DNA from: Trissonchulus latispiculum
Taxonomy: Eukaryota; Nematoda; Enoplea; Enoplida; Ironidae
Assembly: GCA_030248195.1 (NCBI GenBank)
Contig: JASAND010012930.1
Span: 1-64,000 of the forward strand
DNA: 64,000 nucleotides
Direction of reading: 5' to 3'
Part shown: piece after piece, positions 1 to 11,396 of the stretch
How positions within the stretch are numbered: position 1 is the stretch's first letter
Layout: the number at the start of each line of letters is the position of its first letter
The notes under the pieces: generated by a model
Told to the model about the DNA's origin: nothing
The model's input: only the letters and a program-made list of their open reading frames with translations
Databases searched by the model: none
Program-made: the position numbers and the translations under genes

Positions 1-66
1 TAACTTCCACATTGAGCAAAAAGCGTCACTGCAGTTTGGGAACGAACTTAAGCTTGGTTCGATTGT

Positions 67-139
67 GCCTGGGTTGCTCAATCGGTAGAGCGTTGGCCTA
101 GATCGCTAAAGGTTGTGGGTTCGATCCCCACCTCAGACC
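67..139 (+). tRNA. tRNA-like sequence (pseudo-tRNA or SINE head)
   Basis: The 73-nt stretch folds as a cloverleaf. The acceptor pairs 67-73 with 132-138 with one mismatch. The D arm is GCTC/GAGC, the anticodon stem TTGGC/GCTAA has a 7-nt loop, and the T arm GTGGG-TTCGATC-CCCAC is perfect and contains a Pol III B box. The loop would give anticodon AGA (Ser), but the long variable arm of a true tRNA-Ser is absent and the acceptor has a C-A mismatch. A tRNA-derived repeat or pseudogene is therefore more likely than a working tRNA. It lies downstream of exon C of protease-like gene 2, probably in an intron. Confidence 0.5.
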
Positions 140-256
140 CAAGTTTTTCGGGTCGGAGGTGCTGCAATGTCAATTATTTCTTTCAGTTCTGTCAATATAC
201 AATGCAATGACGTTACCAGTATCATTAGCGACTTGCAAAAGGAGCAATTGGCATAC

Positions 257-402
257 CTCAGTCAAGGTAATATTAGTGCATGAGGAGTATAGACAAATGC
301 TATCTTGATGGAACAAGGCTTCTTCGTTGTAGACCGTTTCCATTAATTTCATTTGCTGATTTAAGTCTTGTCCTCTTGTCTGAATAAACTCCTGCTCCTC
401 TG
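257..402 (-). CDS. S1 protease-like gene 2, exon C
   Basis: This 146-nt exon starts after a TTTTCAG acceptor and stops before a GAG|GTATGC donor. It encodes about 48 residues aligning closely with exon C of gene 1 (8334-8479): SAEE start, LMETVY, and the Cys pair in ICLYSSC. It begins in phase 2 and ends in phase 0, as in gene 1. The exon precedes the active-site-serine exon in the family, and that final exon would lie left of the window. Seen: sequence, splice sites and homology within the window. Inferred: that the gene continues off the edge. Confidence 0.7.
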
Positions 403-520
403 CTGAAAATGTACAATTGACCAATTCAGTGACTAACTAAAATTGAACGATTCCTCATGCGATTTTAAACAAGCTTACCCAATTCCTGATTATTAAAATC
501 GATATGTATTTCTAAGTGTA

Positions 521-1925
521 TATGTGGAAGCAAGATAGCAAAATTGACAAGATAGTTATCTTGCTAAAATTTTAGCAAGATAGCTATCTTGCCACGAAAT
601 TTAGCAAGATTACTATCTTGCCAAAATTGTTGGTAAGATGTGATCTTTCTAGAATTTGGAAAGATAGCCATCTTACTAGTTTCAGCATGAAACATGTTTT
701 CAATTTGGAAACAAAGACAGTCATTTAATGAGTTTAACGCAAGGGGGAAACTTTCGCAAATTTAAAAACTAACCATTGTGCTGTATCACTCCTGAAATAA
801 TATCTGTAATGAAAATCCTAAAGTTAGAGATTGCATAAGAGAATATATTTTAATATATTATTTCAAAGTTAACTGTTAAAACTGATAACTAATATAGACA
901 AAACCAACCTCACAAAATTAGTTCAATACATATGCACGTACTTAATTTTTCAGTCTTTTTAAGATAATTTAGATCTAAATATAAATATAAATATAAATAT
1001 AAATTAATATTTAAGATAATCTAAAAAATTTTGCACCATGCATCCAATTAGAATCCTAAAAACGAAATGAAGTGACAAAAATTTAAGGAACTTGAGAAGT
1101 GATCAAAATGTGAAAATCGACCTTTTCGAATCACTACCACTGCTCACTACTACTAACTTAAAGACACTACCAAAAACTAAAGGACTGCCAGTTTCATGGA
1201 TACAACTTGAAATTCGTACAGCCATGCTGTTATTTGAGGGGACAAAATTTTCTTTAAATTTTCTTTCATTTTCTTTTTCTTTTTCTTGGGAAAGAAGAAA
1301 ATTTCATAAGCACAACTGGAAATTAGGCAGCTGTCATTCATAATGATGCAAACAATAAGTGTAAAGCCGAAAATATGTACACTCAGCATAGGTGAAAAGG
1401 CCAATTGTTGCCAATAGTTTAGACTTAGCCCAGCGTGAAGCCATTAATCAAATTATGAAATTCAAGGGTCATTTTCTTTTCTTTATTTAAAGAAAATTTC
1501 CCATTTTCTTTCATTTTTTCCCCTCAAATAACGGCATGGCTGTATTAAAAATTTAACTGAAATTCTTAAATTTGCACTAAAAATACAAAAAATTTCTCTG
1601 ACTTTGTCATTTTCCCGGTTTTTCCCGGTGTTTCACGATTTTCCCTGATATTCCCGGTTTTTCCCGGTCGCATGAACCCTGTCCACCTTGCATTAAACTC
1701 AGGAATAGGGTATACTAATGACTTTCTTTGTTTCCAAATTGAAGACACCTTTCATACTGAAACTGGTAATATGATGACTATCTTTCTAAATTCTAGAAGG
1801 ATTACTATCTTACCAACAATTTTGGGAAGATAGTAATCTTGCTAAATTTTGTGGCAAGATAACTATCTTGCTAAAATTTTAGCAAGATAACTATCTTGCC
1901 AATTTTACTATCTTGCTACGACATA
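521..1925. mobile_element. Foldback DNA element with about 200-bp inverted ends, TA-flanked
   Basis: The ends are inverted copies of each other: bases 521-750 match the reverse complement of about 1690-1925 with scattered mismatches. TA dinucleotides lie outside both ends (519-520 and 1926-1927), as expected for a Tc1/mariner-type duplication. Each end carries several short palindromes of the form CAAGATAGTTATCTTG, spaced about 30 bp apart. No transposase frame is present, so the element is non-autonomous. It sits in the intron between exons B and C of protease-like gene 2. Confidence 0.75.
1219..1542. mobile_element. Nested TA-flanked MITE with 24-bp inverted ends
   Basis: Bases 1219-1242 and the reverse complement of 1519-1542 share CAGCCATGCYGTTATTTGAG with one mismatch. 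TA lies on both sides (1217-1218 and 1543-1544). The interior is pyrimidine-rich TTTTC tract. It lies inside the larger foldback element, so it arrived later. A similar end occurs near 26,363-26,390, suggesting a dispersed family. Confidence 0.65.
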
Positions 1926-1927
1926 TA

Positions 1928-2607
1928 TTCTGGTTCATGGACACGTTTTTGTCTGGGATTGAAGGGGTGATAACATCTAGTATACTGCAATGGCTCGCAT
2001 TTCAAAGAAATTTCAGTAGTTTGAACAATTTGAAAATTTTGTTTTCTTAAATATTTTTTAAAAATTTGCGGCGTTGAAAACAAATGGCAACTTCTGCTTC
2101 CATTAAAGCATTCTAACTTCGGACAATTGTCCAACTTCCGAGGCACTTGGCAGCTTGTGCCGCTCACTGGAACGCTGCTAAGGAAACCTGCCAATTGTGT
2201 AGGATATTTTCCCCATCGTGCTTAGTGTAGCAACATACTCTATGGAGGTTGCGTGTGCGTTTGGATTTTAGCAGCTTTTGTATATTCACAGGCAATTCAC
2301 ATTAAGAATACTGCCTTTGGTAACGGGATGTTATTAAGAAAGCACCATTCGTAAAGGAATCTTGCTGATTGCTTTGATTCGCCGCAAGACTTTCTGGAAT
2401 TTTACTGTTTTGATTCCAGTGCTCTCATTCCAACGGAAAGCTGCTGTCGAATTTTGTGGTACTGAATGATCGTAAATTTGGACATTTGTGCGAAGTTAAA
2501 AATCTCTTGACATGGCACTGTAATAGCATGCAAATTTGTAATTTGTACTGTAAATTTAATGTGACATATATTCAGCAACCGATAATCAGTTTTATAATGC
2601 CACTTGC
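1928..2607. other. Intron remainder, gene 2 (B to C)
   Basis: This is the part of the exon B to C intron between exon B and the foldback element. I see no exon, repeat or RNA gene in it. Confidence 0.5.
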
Positions 2608-3065
2608 CTTCAGAAATGTCATAGCCAAGAGCTTTCATCTTAAATTTGGTGTAACCTTCTGGAAACGGGACTGGTATGTGAGGACAGTCGGGAAAACCGT
2701 GGACACAGGCGAAGTAGTAATTGTCGGTCAGATGTTCCTTGTCGAAAGCTCTATCATAAATTCTTATCAAGGCAATGCTGCTGGCCATGCTTTGACATAA
2801 GCGAACTTCTTCAATTTCTGACAGCAAGATATTGCTGACTTGATGGTTTTGGCTCTTTGTGATATTATATACTGTTCTCTTTCTCTCTCCAATATCGAAC
2901 AGGCAGCGTTTCCAGGAATCGTGAATATATGATTTTGCAAGGTAACCTTGCCCAGGTGTATGCTTGAACAGACTCAGCGCTATTCCGTAAGCGGAGCCGT
3001 TCGATTTCTTTGATGGTCGCATTTTCAAAGTGAGTTTTTGAGTGGCTAGTACAGAGTCGGTGCTT
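2608..3065 (-). CDS. S1 protease-like gene 2, exon B
   Basis: This 458-nt exon follows a CTTGCAG acceptor and matches exon B of gene 1 along its whole length: LATQ...MRPSKKS, GQGYLAKSYIHDSW, IRIYD and the KALGYDI end. It covers the centre of a trypsin fold. In chymotrypsin-like enzymes the catalytic Asp sits just before the I-x-L-L/I strand, but here that position reads SSIALIRI, so Asp seems replaced by Ser. The donor at the homologous position is GCAAGT rather than GTAAGT. Reading through the donor would add an unrelated tail. The product is probably a secreted, catalytically dead protease homologue. Confidence 0.7.
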
Positions 3066-3585
3066 CTGCAAGAACAAGTATTGCGAGACACTCTTTTCAG
3101 GTACTGTAATGATTACTTTATGTGTTTGACAATTGCAAGACCTAATTTTTCAGGTACTGTAATGAATATTTACATTGGTCGGAAATCAGAAACAGACACA
3201 TTTGAGGCTGTAACTTGCATGCGTAATTACGGGATATTATTATGTAACACGTTGTTTTGAACACAGTGCCATATTGATAAGCTAAAAGGAACGTAAAAAT
3301 TAAAACCACATCTGTGTCTTTGTCCTTTGAGGTCCGGTATCTAAACGTTTCGAAGAGGTACAAATATATCATGTCTAGGGCTCATCCACCAAAAGCAAAT
3401 TTCAAAAGTCTTAGCAACAGTATCGTTCCAAAAGCTAAATTCGTCAATTTAGATCATGTGCCAAAGCTTAATTTATTTATTAACGACAAAATTACCAGAA
3501 CTATAAAGACACAAGTTTGAAACTTGCTTAACATAAATTGCCTCAAGCCTGACTATGATTTAAGCATATTTTAAGTTTCACTTAC
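3066..3585. other. Intron between exons A and B of gene 2
   Basis: About 520 bases bounded by a GTAAGT donor and a CTTGCAG acceptor on the minus strand. Nothing else is recognised. Confidence 0.55.
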
Positions 3586-3820
3586 AGACCATCATTTGTT
3601 AACAGACAATTAGCAGATGTCATGATTGTATTGTAGGTAATCAGCAGCCCAGTGCAGGTTCGTCTCAAATCGGTTTCCTCCAAAGTGTCACCTTTCAGGT
3701 TTTGTCTCCAAATGCTTGAAAGACGCACAAGAACCACGTATTCAAATTCTTTCCTTCCAACAAATCTTCTGTCGACTCTTCCGCGAAAAGGCTCATCGAC
3801 GTCAACTTCACTTGACTCAA
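3586..3820 (-). CDS. S1 protease-like gene 2, exon A (N-terminal part)
   Basis: This exon covers the N-terminal end of the protease domain. It has a basic, activation-site-like stretch (VDRRFVG), then EFEYVVLVRLSSIWRQN, then CTGLLITYNTIMTSANCL. In active S1 enzymes the last segment reads TAAHC, so here the catalytic His is Asn. The donor is CT|GTAAGT. The upstream acceptor, and so the exact start, is uncertain. It aligns closely with exon A of gene 1. A signal-peptide exon should lie further upstream but was not found. Confidence 0.65.
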
Positions 3821-3902
3821 CGGAAACGAGAGAATAACAGTCAATTACTGAGAAAGTGTCCCAATAAAATGTGCGTTATAAACTGTTTTTATTTGTTCAT
3901 GT

Positions 3903-3965
3903 GCAGCGCTATGGTAGTAATTCTGCTTGCAAATCGGAAGGCCCGTGGTTCGATTCTCGTTGAAG
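3903..3965 (+). repeat. Possible tRNA-derived fragment with B box
   Basis: The segment resembles the D arm to T arm of a tRNA: a TGGTAG box-A-like stretch, a TTCTG/CGGAA stem and the B-box-like GGTTCGATTCT. The T stem and acceptor do not pair properly. It is probably an old SINE or tRNA fragment. Confidence 0.25.
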
Positions 3966-4738
3966 ATAGATCCCTGAGCTAGCAAAGAACCTTGGTACAA
4001 GTCTAAGGTTAGATCCCACCATACGTGTGCTTGGGGGAGGGGGTTTGGGGGTTTTCGCTCACCTCCAGAATCCGAATTCTTCCGGTTTTTTGGGCTGCCG
4101 CCTCACCCCCCCCCCAGAATTTCCCCTCCTGCACATGCCTGGCCCCCACCCCTTCAATTGTTAAATAATGTAAGCCTACATGTGTAGCAGCTGTGTGACT
4201 GTGTTATCACTAGAGCTGGCTCTAGGCTCCTTAGTCCTTCACGGATTAAAATAGGACCGGTCAGAACGGATCATTAAGGTTGTAGACCTGAACACGGCTT
4301 GAATAGTATAATAAAACTCTGGACTGGCTTGGAACCCCTGAACCAACCTTTGCATAAACAGTAGCCAAACAGGGCCAGTAGTATTAACACTGGGCAAAAC
4401 AGAGTAAATTTCATGATAACTTGAAACGGCTTGCAACTTCAACGTATTAAACTTAAAGAATTCTATCGACACTGGTTATATATGTCTTCTTGGGATTGAA
4501 GTGGTAGAACAGATCTCAACAGAAATTTAGCTACCCGTATTTTGAAGACCGACTGAAACACCGGTATAGTATACAGGCTAAACATTCTCTATAAGTTTAA
4601 GTTCATAGACAGGTTTCAGATATTTAAAGCAAGCTTCTGTATTCTTCTCCAGGAATAAGGAATGTTTTGTTAACCTGTGGCTTAATCCGAAACTTTTCAG
4701 GAAATTAGATGCGAAGCTATTGCCAGGCGTCGCTTTAA

Positions 4739-5348
4739 CCCTTTGATGCCTGAATTTCCTCCGGACTAACGGCTGAAAATGACCGATTTCACACTTTTGG
4801 CTGCCATTTTTTACTGGGAGCACGTAGAGAGATGGGACTGCCACCAATCGACAGAGAATTGATTGCTCTACATTTCGTATGTAAGCATTGAAGGGTCCCC
4901 GATGCACCCAGAAAAAGTTAGAAGCCGTCAAAGTCGGCAAAAGTGCGAATTTTTGATAAAGTTCCATTGCAGAAAATTAAGTAATTGATTTCTAGGAGCA
5001 AGAGTTGATTCTCAGGCAGAATAAACTATGCGCTATTTTAATGCGCAGAATCTCCCCTATCACCTGATGAAACGGCTTTTCCGCTGACGAACTACCGCCG
5101 GCTTTGGATTTGTTTGAATGCAGTGCTCGAACATGGCTTGAAATCATCAAAATTTTCATTGCCGGCGGAATGCTATAGAAACTCTATTGTTCAAGCAGGT
5201 GTGGAAATATTTTCAGAAAATAGGGTGGACGCGTTGAAGAAAAAAGGAGCAAGTTTGCAGACTGCCAACCGGCAACTGGACCCTGTCCCAAAAATAAAAT
5301 CACGAAAATCACCACTTGGGCCATATGGCCCTTCCCGGCATGAAAGGG
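4739..5348. mobile_element. piggyBac-type MITE with TTAA target sites
   Basis: The element starts CCCTTTGATGCC and ends with the inverted GGCATGAAAGGG, and is flanked on both sides by TTAA (4735-4738 and 5349-5352). TTAA duplication with CCCTTT ends is the hallmark of piggyBac transposons. The 610-bp interior has no transposase, and the 129-codon minus frame across its left end is not convincing as a gene. Confidence 0.8.
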
Positions 5349-5352
5349 TTAA

Positions 5353-7834
5353 TAGAAAAAATAGGTGGCAAAAGTCCTATCCTAATAAGAGATCAAATGC
5401 GTCATGATTTTATAAAAGACTTGCAGACTTTTAATTGACAATGCAATACAATTATTCTCGTCATAACAATCATAAAACATGAACGCAGGCGACTACTCTC
5501 AATCGAAGAAAAACGTCGACTAATAAATTAACCAAGTTAGCTAATCATTGAAATGGCCAAGTCAAGGTTTAAAGTCAAGTCAAGTCAAAAGTACAAATGA
5601 AATCAAATCTAAGATTATAAATATACGTCGCATTAGCGCATATTTAACCCTGTCTTTAATCATATATATTTTTATTGGTGCTCTTTGGTGTCCAGTGAAG
5701 TAGTGCACTCACCTGCATCTAATTAGATTAAATTAAATTATCTAAATTAATAATGAGAACCCAAATATGGATCAACAATCCTATTAACCGTACTTTGCTA
5801 ATGCTTCCAAAGCAAGACCGCCTATTTTAAACAATTTACACTGCTTTTCATTCGTTCCTTCCTTTCGTTCATTCCATCTGGATGAAATTATAGTTGTTGG
5901 GTAAATAGAGCATTGTTCACTGCAAAATACAACTTTTATCTAACCTTGGTTTTCCATATTTTCATCTTTTTCAATCTTCATTGGATGCGAATGCATCCTC
6001 AAAGATTTATGGATTATTGGCTATTTTAGCTTTATCCATTCTATTGCCAGAATTATAATCATATGAACAATTTTAGCAGCTTATAACCTAAGCTATAAAT
6101 CACTTATCTACATTATCACGTAGGGGAAGTTGTCCGATTATAGGAAATTACCTAATATAGTCAACTTCATTTTTGGATAGGACCACTTATTTTCATTTAG
6201 ATCAAATAAAGCGAAATATGACTAAATTTCTTACCATTATGCTGCAGAGAAACATGCTACGCCACTGCCTTGCAGAAAGTATGCTACACAAACATAATAT
6301 ATAACAATGCTGCACGAGAAAGGCCAAATAACGTTTTCACAACCCCAAATAAATTTCTGTATTGCGAAATCTGGAAACTAGAAGGTCACTGGATCACGGA
6401 ATTTCAGGGCAACCCTGCTTCATCCCTGTTTGATAAAATGCAACGTGGCCGAGGGATCAGTTTCCGAAGACTCGAGGATATTACCGAGACCTGTTTGCTT
6501 GTAATGGAAGGATTTCCAGAACCACACTTATGAAATGGGGTTCTGATTTATCTGATTTAAAATATATTTAAACATAGTTAAACACATTCAAACAAACACA
6601 TTCATTCATCAACAATTCGAAGCTTCTCTGTATCTGGCTCAATGTTGACATTATTTTCACAATACTCATATGTGCTACATGGGTGTAGATAACTTCGAAT
6701 TCAGGCCAGGAATGAAAAATATTAAAAACGAGTGCAATGAAAGGCAACCACGGTTAGCCGAGTTATTAACTTGACATATCATGAAAATACAACCGTTGCA
6801 ATAATTCAAAATATTTGGTTTCATCCTCACAGATGTGTGACGATTACCTTAGGGATTTTTAAATTAATCATGTCATGTCAAAAGTTTGGACAGGACCGGC
6901 ATGGCTAGCTAGGCTTGAAATATGTGTCAATGACAGGGACGACTGTTTATAAAAATACTGTGACGGTGCTTCACTGAGGTAACAGCCGTAAAGTGTAACT
7001 AAAGCAGAAGAGACTAACTAACACAAGGCTTTAATGGTGCAGAGTCTGAGCGGCAAACAAGCGCACACCAGGTATGCAAAACTGAAAAGTGACTTAATTT
7101 GCTCCAATTTTAAACTTCCCTTTAACATTTAATGCTTAGCTAGGTCAAAATCTGGTCAAAGTCAATATTGGAAATGAATTGTCTTGGGTCTTCTCAAAAT
7201 CTTCAGAATTTCAATGCTGTATGCTCTTCAGATGAAACATAGAAAACTAAAAACTAATTATTTTGAAAAATTGTGAAAAATAGAAAGCTACAATCGGATT
7301 ACCGTAAGAACAAAACAATTTAGCTACAAAGTGGGGTTATTATACAAAACCTTTGTCACTGAAAATCTTACCTATAATAGATAATATTAACCATAATGAA
7401 CTTAACCATAATGAATGATCTGACTTTAAAGCAACATTAATACGAACACATACGAACATATACGAAAACAAGATAGGGCCAATGTTATGTAGAATATAGA
7501 AATACTGTAAGTCCTGAAAAGTGCTTAACTTAAATTCCGATTAAAGTACAGTTAACAATAGTGTCCAAAGACTCATGTTTGATCCGCAGGTTTTTGCTGA
7601 CTGACTGACTCGTGAGTTTCCACGATCCACTTTAAACTAAGCTATTAAGATTCTATGTACTTTAAAGAAGTTTTGTGCACGAGTAACACCAATTTATTAA
7701 AAACATTTACTCTTAAATATAATACTGATACTGATTTCATACTCAGAACCACGTGCATATGCGTATAAACGTCTGCATGCCTTTTTTGGTTTATACGACA
7801 ACTACGATTTTAAAAACCTAAGAGCTTTCGTTCA
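5353..7834. other. No gene recognised
   Basis: About 2.5 kb of AT-rich sequence between the piggyBac MITE and protease-like gene 1. I see no long frame, RNA gene or clear repeat. The 87-codon plus frame at 6270-6533 has no recognisable motif. Confidence 0.5.
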
Positions 7835-8092
7835 TCACGACATTTTTGATGACTTTCCTTCAACATCTGAGAACTCCTTGTCCGCCTTTGCAAGCGTCTC
7901 TTCGATCCAACTGAGAACAAGAATGGTTGTTTGAAACTCCACAAGACACTTTTGTCCTTTAGGTGGGCAGATCGGAATCCTGCCAACAGAACGCGACCCG
8001 ACTTTATTGGTGCGCTTTCCTTCGCTGTATATGCCAACTACCTGTTCAAGTCCTTTTCTGGTAGTACTGATCAGTGGTCCGCCAGAGTCTCC
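7835..8092 (-). CDS. S1 protease-like gene 1, exon D (active-site serine, C-terminus)
   Basis: The last exon follows a GTGTTTCAG acceptor in phase 0 and opens with GDSGGPLIS, the signature around the catalytic serine of chymotrypsin-family enzymes. It ends with an amphipathic helix (VLSWIEETLAKA), as usual for the S1 C-terminus, and a stop at 7835-7837. Of the triad, this exon keeps Ser while the His and Asp positions in exons A and B look replaced. It aligns with the final exon of gene 3 (41304-41555), which lacks the serine. Confidence 0.8.
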   Translation of the reverse strand, partial: GDSGGPLISTTRKGLEQVVGIYSEGKRTNKVGSRSVGRIPICPPKGQKCLVEFQTTILVLSWIEETLAKADKEFSDVEGKSSKMS

Positions 8093-8333
8093 CTGAAACA
8101 CATAAGCATTCAGATGCGTCATAGTGTAATAATATAAACTGTGCAACGTGAGCTATATAAACACAGAATGGTTAACCGGAGGCAGACAGCCCAGACCGTT
8201 GTTAAATCTGTGCCTACTTGAACTAAAATAAATTTGCTTGTCAAAATTGCTCAGATCTTCTCGAAACATCTATAGGAAAGCGGCACCATCCCCTTGATTT
8301 CAGCCTTAATGTGTTTTATATAGGTGTGCTTAC

Positions 8334-8479
8334 TTCACCAGTAGAGATACCCGGGCATGATGAGTAGACACAAACGTTATCGAAATGCCACAACGCTTGG
8401 TCTTTGTATATTGTAGCCATCAAGAACATTTGCTCATTTATGTCGGTGACTTTAAGCTTGGCAATATCTGTCTCTTCTG
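8334..8479 (-). CDS. S1 protease-like gene 1, exon C
   Basis: This 146-nt exon lies between a TTTGTTTCAG acceptor and a GAA|GTAAGC donor. It encodes the linker before the serine motif, with a Cys pair in VCVYSSC. Phase 2 in and phase 0 out match the neighbouring exons and the copies at 257-402 and 43027-43166. It is short and was found through its splice sites and homology. Confidence 0.75.
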
Positions 8480-8864
8480 CTGAAACAAACATGTATGATA
8501 AGTCAGTGTTAGCTCAAAGAAAATTAAATATAAAGTTTTGCCTTGCTTCAAAGAGTAGCCAGCTTATTCACACTGGTCAGAGTAAAATACGAGGATAAAT
8601 GTATTTGTACTAAGTATTATGACTTGTAATAATGCAACATTAAATATATGATATTTTCGAGGCACAGATGTGGTATAAGTATGAAAACGTTTGTAGTACT
8701 GTGGATATTAGAAGTCGAATGTCTTGCAAGGTAGACCAATTTTGTTCCACTATATTCAATGTACCTTTGACTAACTAAATAGCTTAGAAACTTTGAAACT
8801 CCAGCTATCTTGCTTTACTTTGCTCTAAGCGTAAAGGCAAAACTATTATTCATAGTCTACATAC

Positions 8865-9322
8865 ATTTTTGAATACCGTAGCCAAGTGCTTTCAGCGGAG
8901 AGTCAGAATAGTCTTCAGGCAAGTTGTCCTCCATAAGGGGACAGAACCCAAGGCCGCGGACACAGGCAAACTTGTAAACATCAGTCCAATGTAGTTCGTC
9001 AAACACACTGTCATAAATCCTAATTAAGGCAATGTTGTCTGCCGCGCTCTGACACAGATGGATTTCGTCTATCTCTGACAGAGTGTGATTCTTGATCAGA
9101 TAGGCGTGATCAGCTATGACGCCGTCTACGATTTTCTTTCTTTCCTCTGCATCGAACAGACAAATCTTCCAGGTATCGTGAATATAGGCCTTGGCAAGAT
9201 GACCTCTCCCAGGTGTGGGCGCGAGCAGACTCAGCAATATTCCATAGAGCGAACCTACTGACCCTTTTGCTGGTCGTAGTCTCAAATCGATTTCGTCCGT
9301 GGCTAGCGCTGTGTCAGTATGC
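8865..9322 (-). CDS. S1 protease-like gene 1, exon B
   Basis: This 458-nt exon runs from a CTCATAG acceptor to a T|GTATGT donor and is the same length as exon B of gene 2. Motifs are PGRGHLAKAYIHDTWK, NHTLSEIDEIHLCQ, ADNIALIRIYD and KALGYGIQKC. The position before IALIRI, where active enzymes have Asp, is Asn, although an Asp stands one residue earlier. That makes loss of the triad Asp likely but not certain. Phase 1 at the donor joins cleanly to exon C. Confidence 0.75.
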
Positions 9323-9950
9323 CTATGAGCACAATTGCATAGTAGATGAAGGATTTCGCTTTGAATATGGCTAAGTTAGTGTGTCACTGCTAATCCAGCA
9401 TCAATTTAAACAAAGGTAATGCCACCATTTTATGTGTCTAGATCAAACATGTGCTCAATATCACGCTTAGTTTAAGCAAGATCTCGCTAATTTCAGAAGC
9501 TCGATGCCTCGAATTGATTGTTTTGTATCCGTTATAATCAGCCTTTCTCTGACGAATGCTAAACTTAGAGTAAACAGATCGATCATTTGAATTTCAAATA
9601 GCTAAACAGTACTGCTTTGACTTTTCTATGTTACTCGGGTGTCTTCCCGTTTTGGTCACCGATGGGGAACCTACACCCCAGCAACGTTATTTTCATCTGC
9701 TTTCAGTTCTACCAGAGCAGAAATTCGTAGTGTCTTTTGACTATACAAGTTCTAGCATTGCTTGTAGCAAAGCAATAATGATTAGCTTAGCTTTTAACTT
9801 GCTAGCTTATATTGTAAACTTGCTAACTGAACACTACTCAGTAACTACACTTTTCAACACAAAATTAAAAAAAGGGTGAAAGGGGGTGGCTGATGTTTGT
9901 GCCTCTCGTTCCATCCAGTCAACAGAGTCAAGCCGATCATTTTCTTATGG

Positions 9951-11165
9951 TCTTTTAACTCGCTTAAGGGGGTAAGGGGGGGGTCGCTTTTTTTGGGCGA
10001 TTTTTCTACCTTCTCCGATTTTGCTCATTTTTACATATTTTGTACTCCCAATGGGTCCGCGAAACAAGACAAGTGCATTTTGCATAATATTGCTTCTACC
10101 GTTCTGTGAGTCCTTCACAGGTGACTCCGACATGTGTAAACATAGGAAAATGGAAAAGTTACGCTAAAAAAGTTTGTGTCCAAAAAATTTTTCGCTGTGT
10201 AAGAGACTCAGCTCTGAAATTTTGCACACTGGTTAAGGACATAATGTATAGTGCAGTGAGTTAGTTTGGTGCTATTCTGTTGAGAATTAGAATTTTGGAA
10301 AATTCTTAAAGTAAGAATTTCTGAAAATTCCGAGTTTGGCTATTTGCCAAAGTTCTAATTCTCAACAGGATTGCACCAAAGTAACTCGCTGCACTCTACA
10401 TTTTGTCCTTAACAAGTGTGCAAAATTTCAGAGCTGAGTCTCTTACACAGCAAAAAATTTTTTGGACACAAACGTTTTTAGCGTAATTTTTCATTTTCCT
10501 ATGTTTAACACATGTCGGAGTCACCTGTGGAGGACTCTACAATAGTGTTCTCATCCGGTCCTGTTTCGGGCTCGGGTCCTGGCCCGAGCCCGACCCAGAT
10601 TAAGATTTGATCGGACTGGCCCGGCCCGGGCCCGGCCCGAATTTTTTTCGGGCCCGGCCCGAAACAGGCCCGGATGTTTTCCCGGGCCGTTTCCGAGCCA
10701 AAGGTAAAATTGATATAAATGGATAGAAAACACCGTTTTTTACTCCGTATTCTTGAAACTAGAAGGTTACATTTATTTCCTATCATTTATGTTAATTATC
10801 TGCTAAAAACCTACTTCAAAAATCGTTTTACTAATTTTGACCATTCGGGCCGGTTTCGGGCCCGATATCCGGGCCGGTCTCGGGCCTGTTTCGGGCCCAA
10901 AATCCGGGCCGGGCCTCGGGCCTGTTTCGGGCTCGGGCCTCGGGCCGGGCGCGGGCCGGCCTGGCCCGGCCCGGATGACTAGGAACGGCCCGGTCCGACT
11001 AGGAACGTGACAACACTACTCTACAAAACGATAGAAGCAATATTATGCAAAACGCACTTGTCTTGTTTCGCGGACCCATTGGGAGTACAAAATATGTAAA
11101 AATGAGCAAAATCGGAGAAGGTAAAGAAATCGCCCAAACAAGCGACCCCCCCCCCTTAATACTGC
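9951..11165. mobile_element. Long hairpin (foldback) element, later split by a hAT MITE
   Basis: The left arm (about 9951-10298) is the inverted copy of the right arm (about 10348-10542 continued at 11027-11165), separated by a 49-bp loop. The arms match for about 330 bp with scattered differences, ending in G-rich tracts next to GTCGCTT. Both arms contain the same short frame fragments on opposite strands, which are not genes. The right arm is interrupted at a clean 8-bp target duplication. It lies in the intron between exons A and B of protease-like gene 1. Confidence 0.8.
10543..11018. mobile_element. hAT-type MITE, GGCCCG-rich, 8-bp target duplication
   Basis: The 476-bp insert is flanked by perfect 8-bp direct repeats CTCTACAA (10535-10542 and 11019-11026). 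Its ends are inverted: TAGTGTTCTCA and the complement of TGACAACACTA. Eight-base duplications and TAGTGTTG-like ends are typical of hAT elements. The interior holds many GGCCCG/CGGGCC units on both sides of an AT-rich core, probably subterminal transposase-binding repeats. No transposase is encoded. Confidence 0.85.
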
Positions 11166-11396
11166 AGGTGAGTTAAGTCAAACTGTTTAACCATTTTAGA
11201 CCTGGGCGTTGTTAATTTTCATTCTAACTGGCTGTGCTCAAAACACATATTGATGATTATTACTTGCAAACTGTTACAACCACTGTGACTGCTCCGCCCA
11301 GACCGGTCGGCAAGGAGGTTAGCTTCAAACGGCGGCATGACCAAAATTAATAAACATTATAAATGATGGTTAGGGAGCCTCCAATTGCTGACTTAC

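Noticed and set aside
4578..4967. 129-codon minus-strand frame
   Set aside because: It runs across the left end of the piggyBac-type MITE, so it is not a plausible ancestral gene.
10719..10982. Arg/Pro/Gly-rich frames over the GGCCCG repeats on both strands
   Set aside because: They are translations of hAT MITE subterminal repeats.
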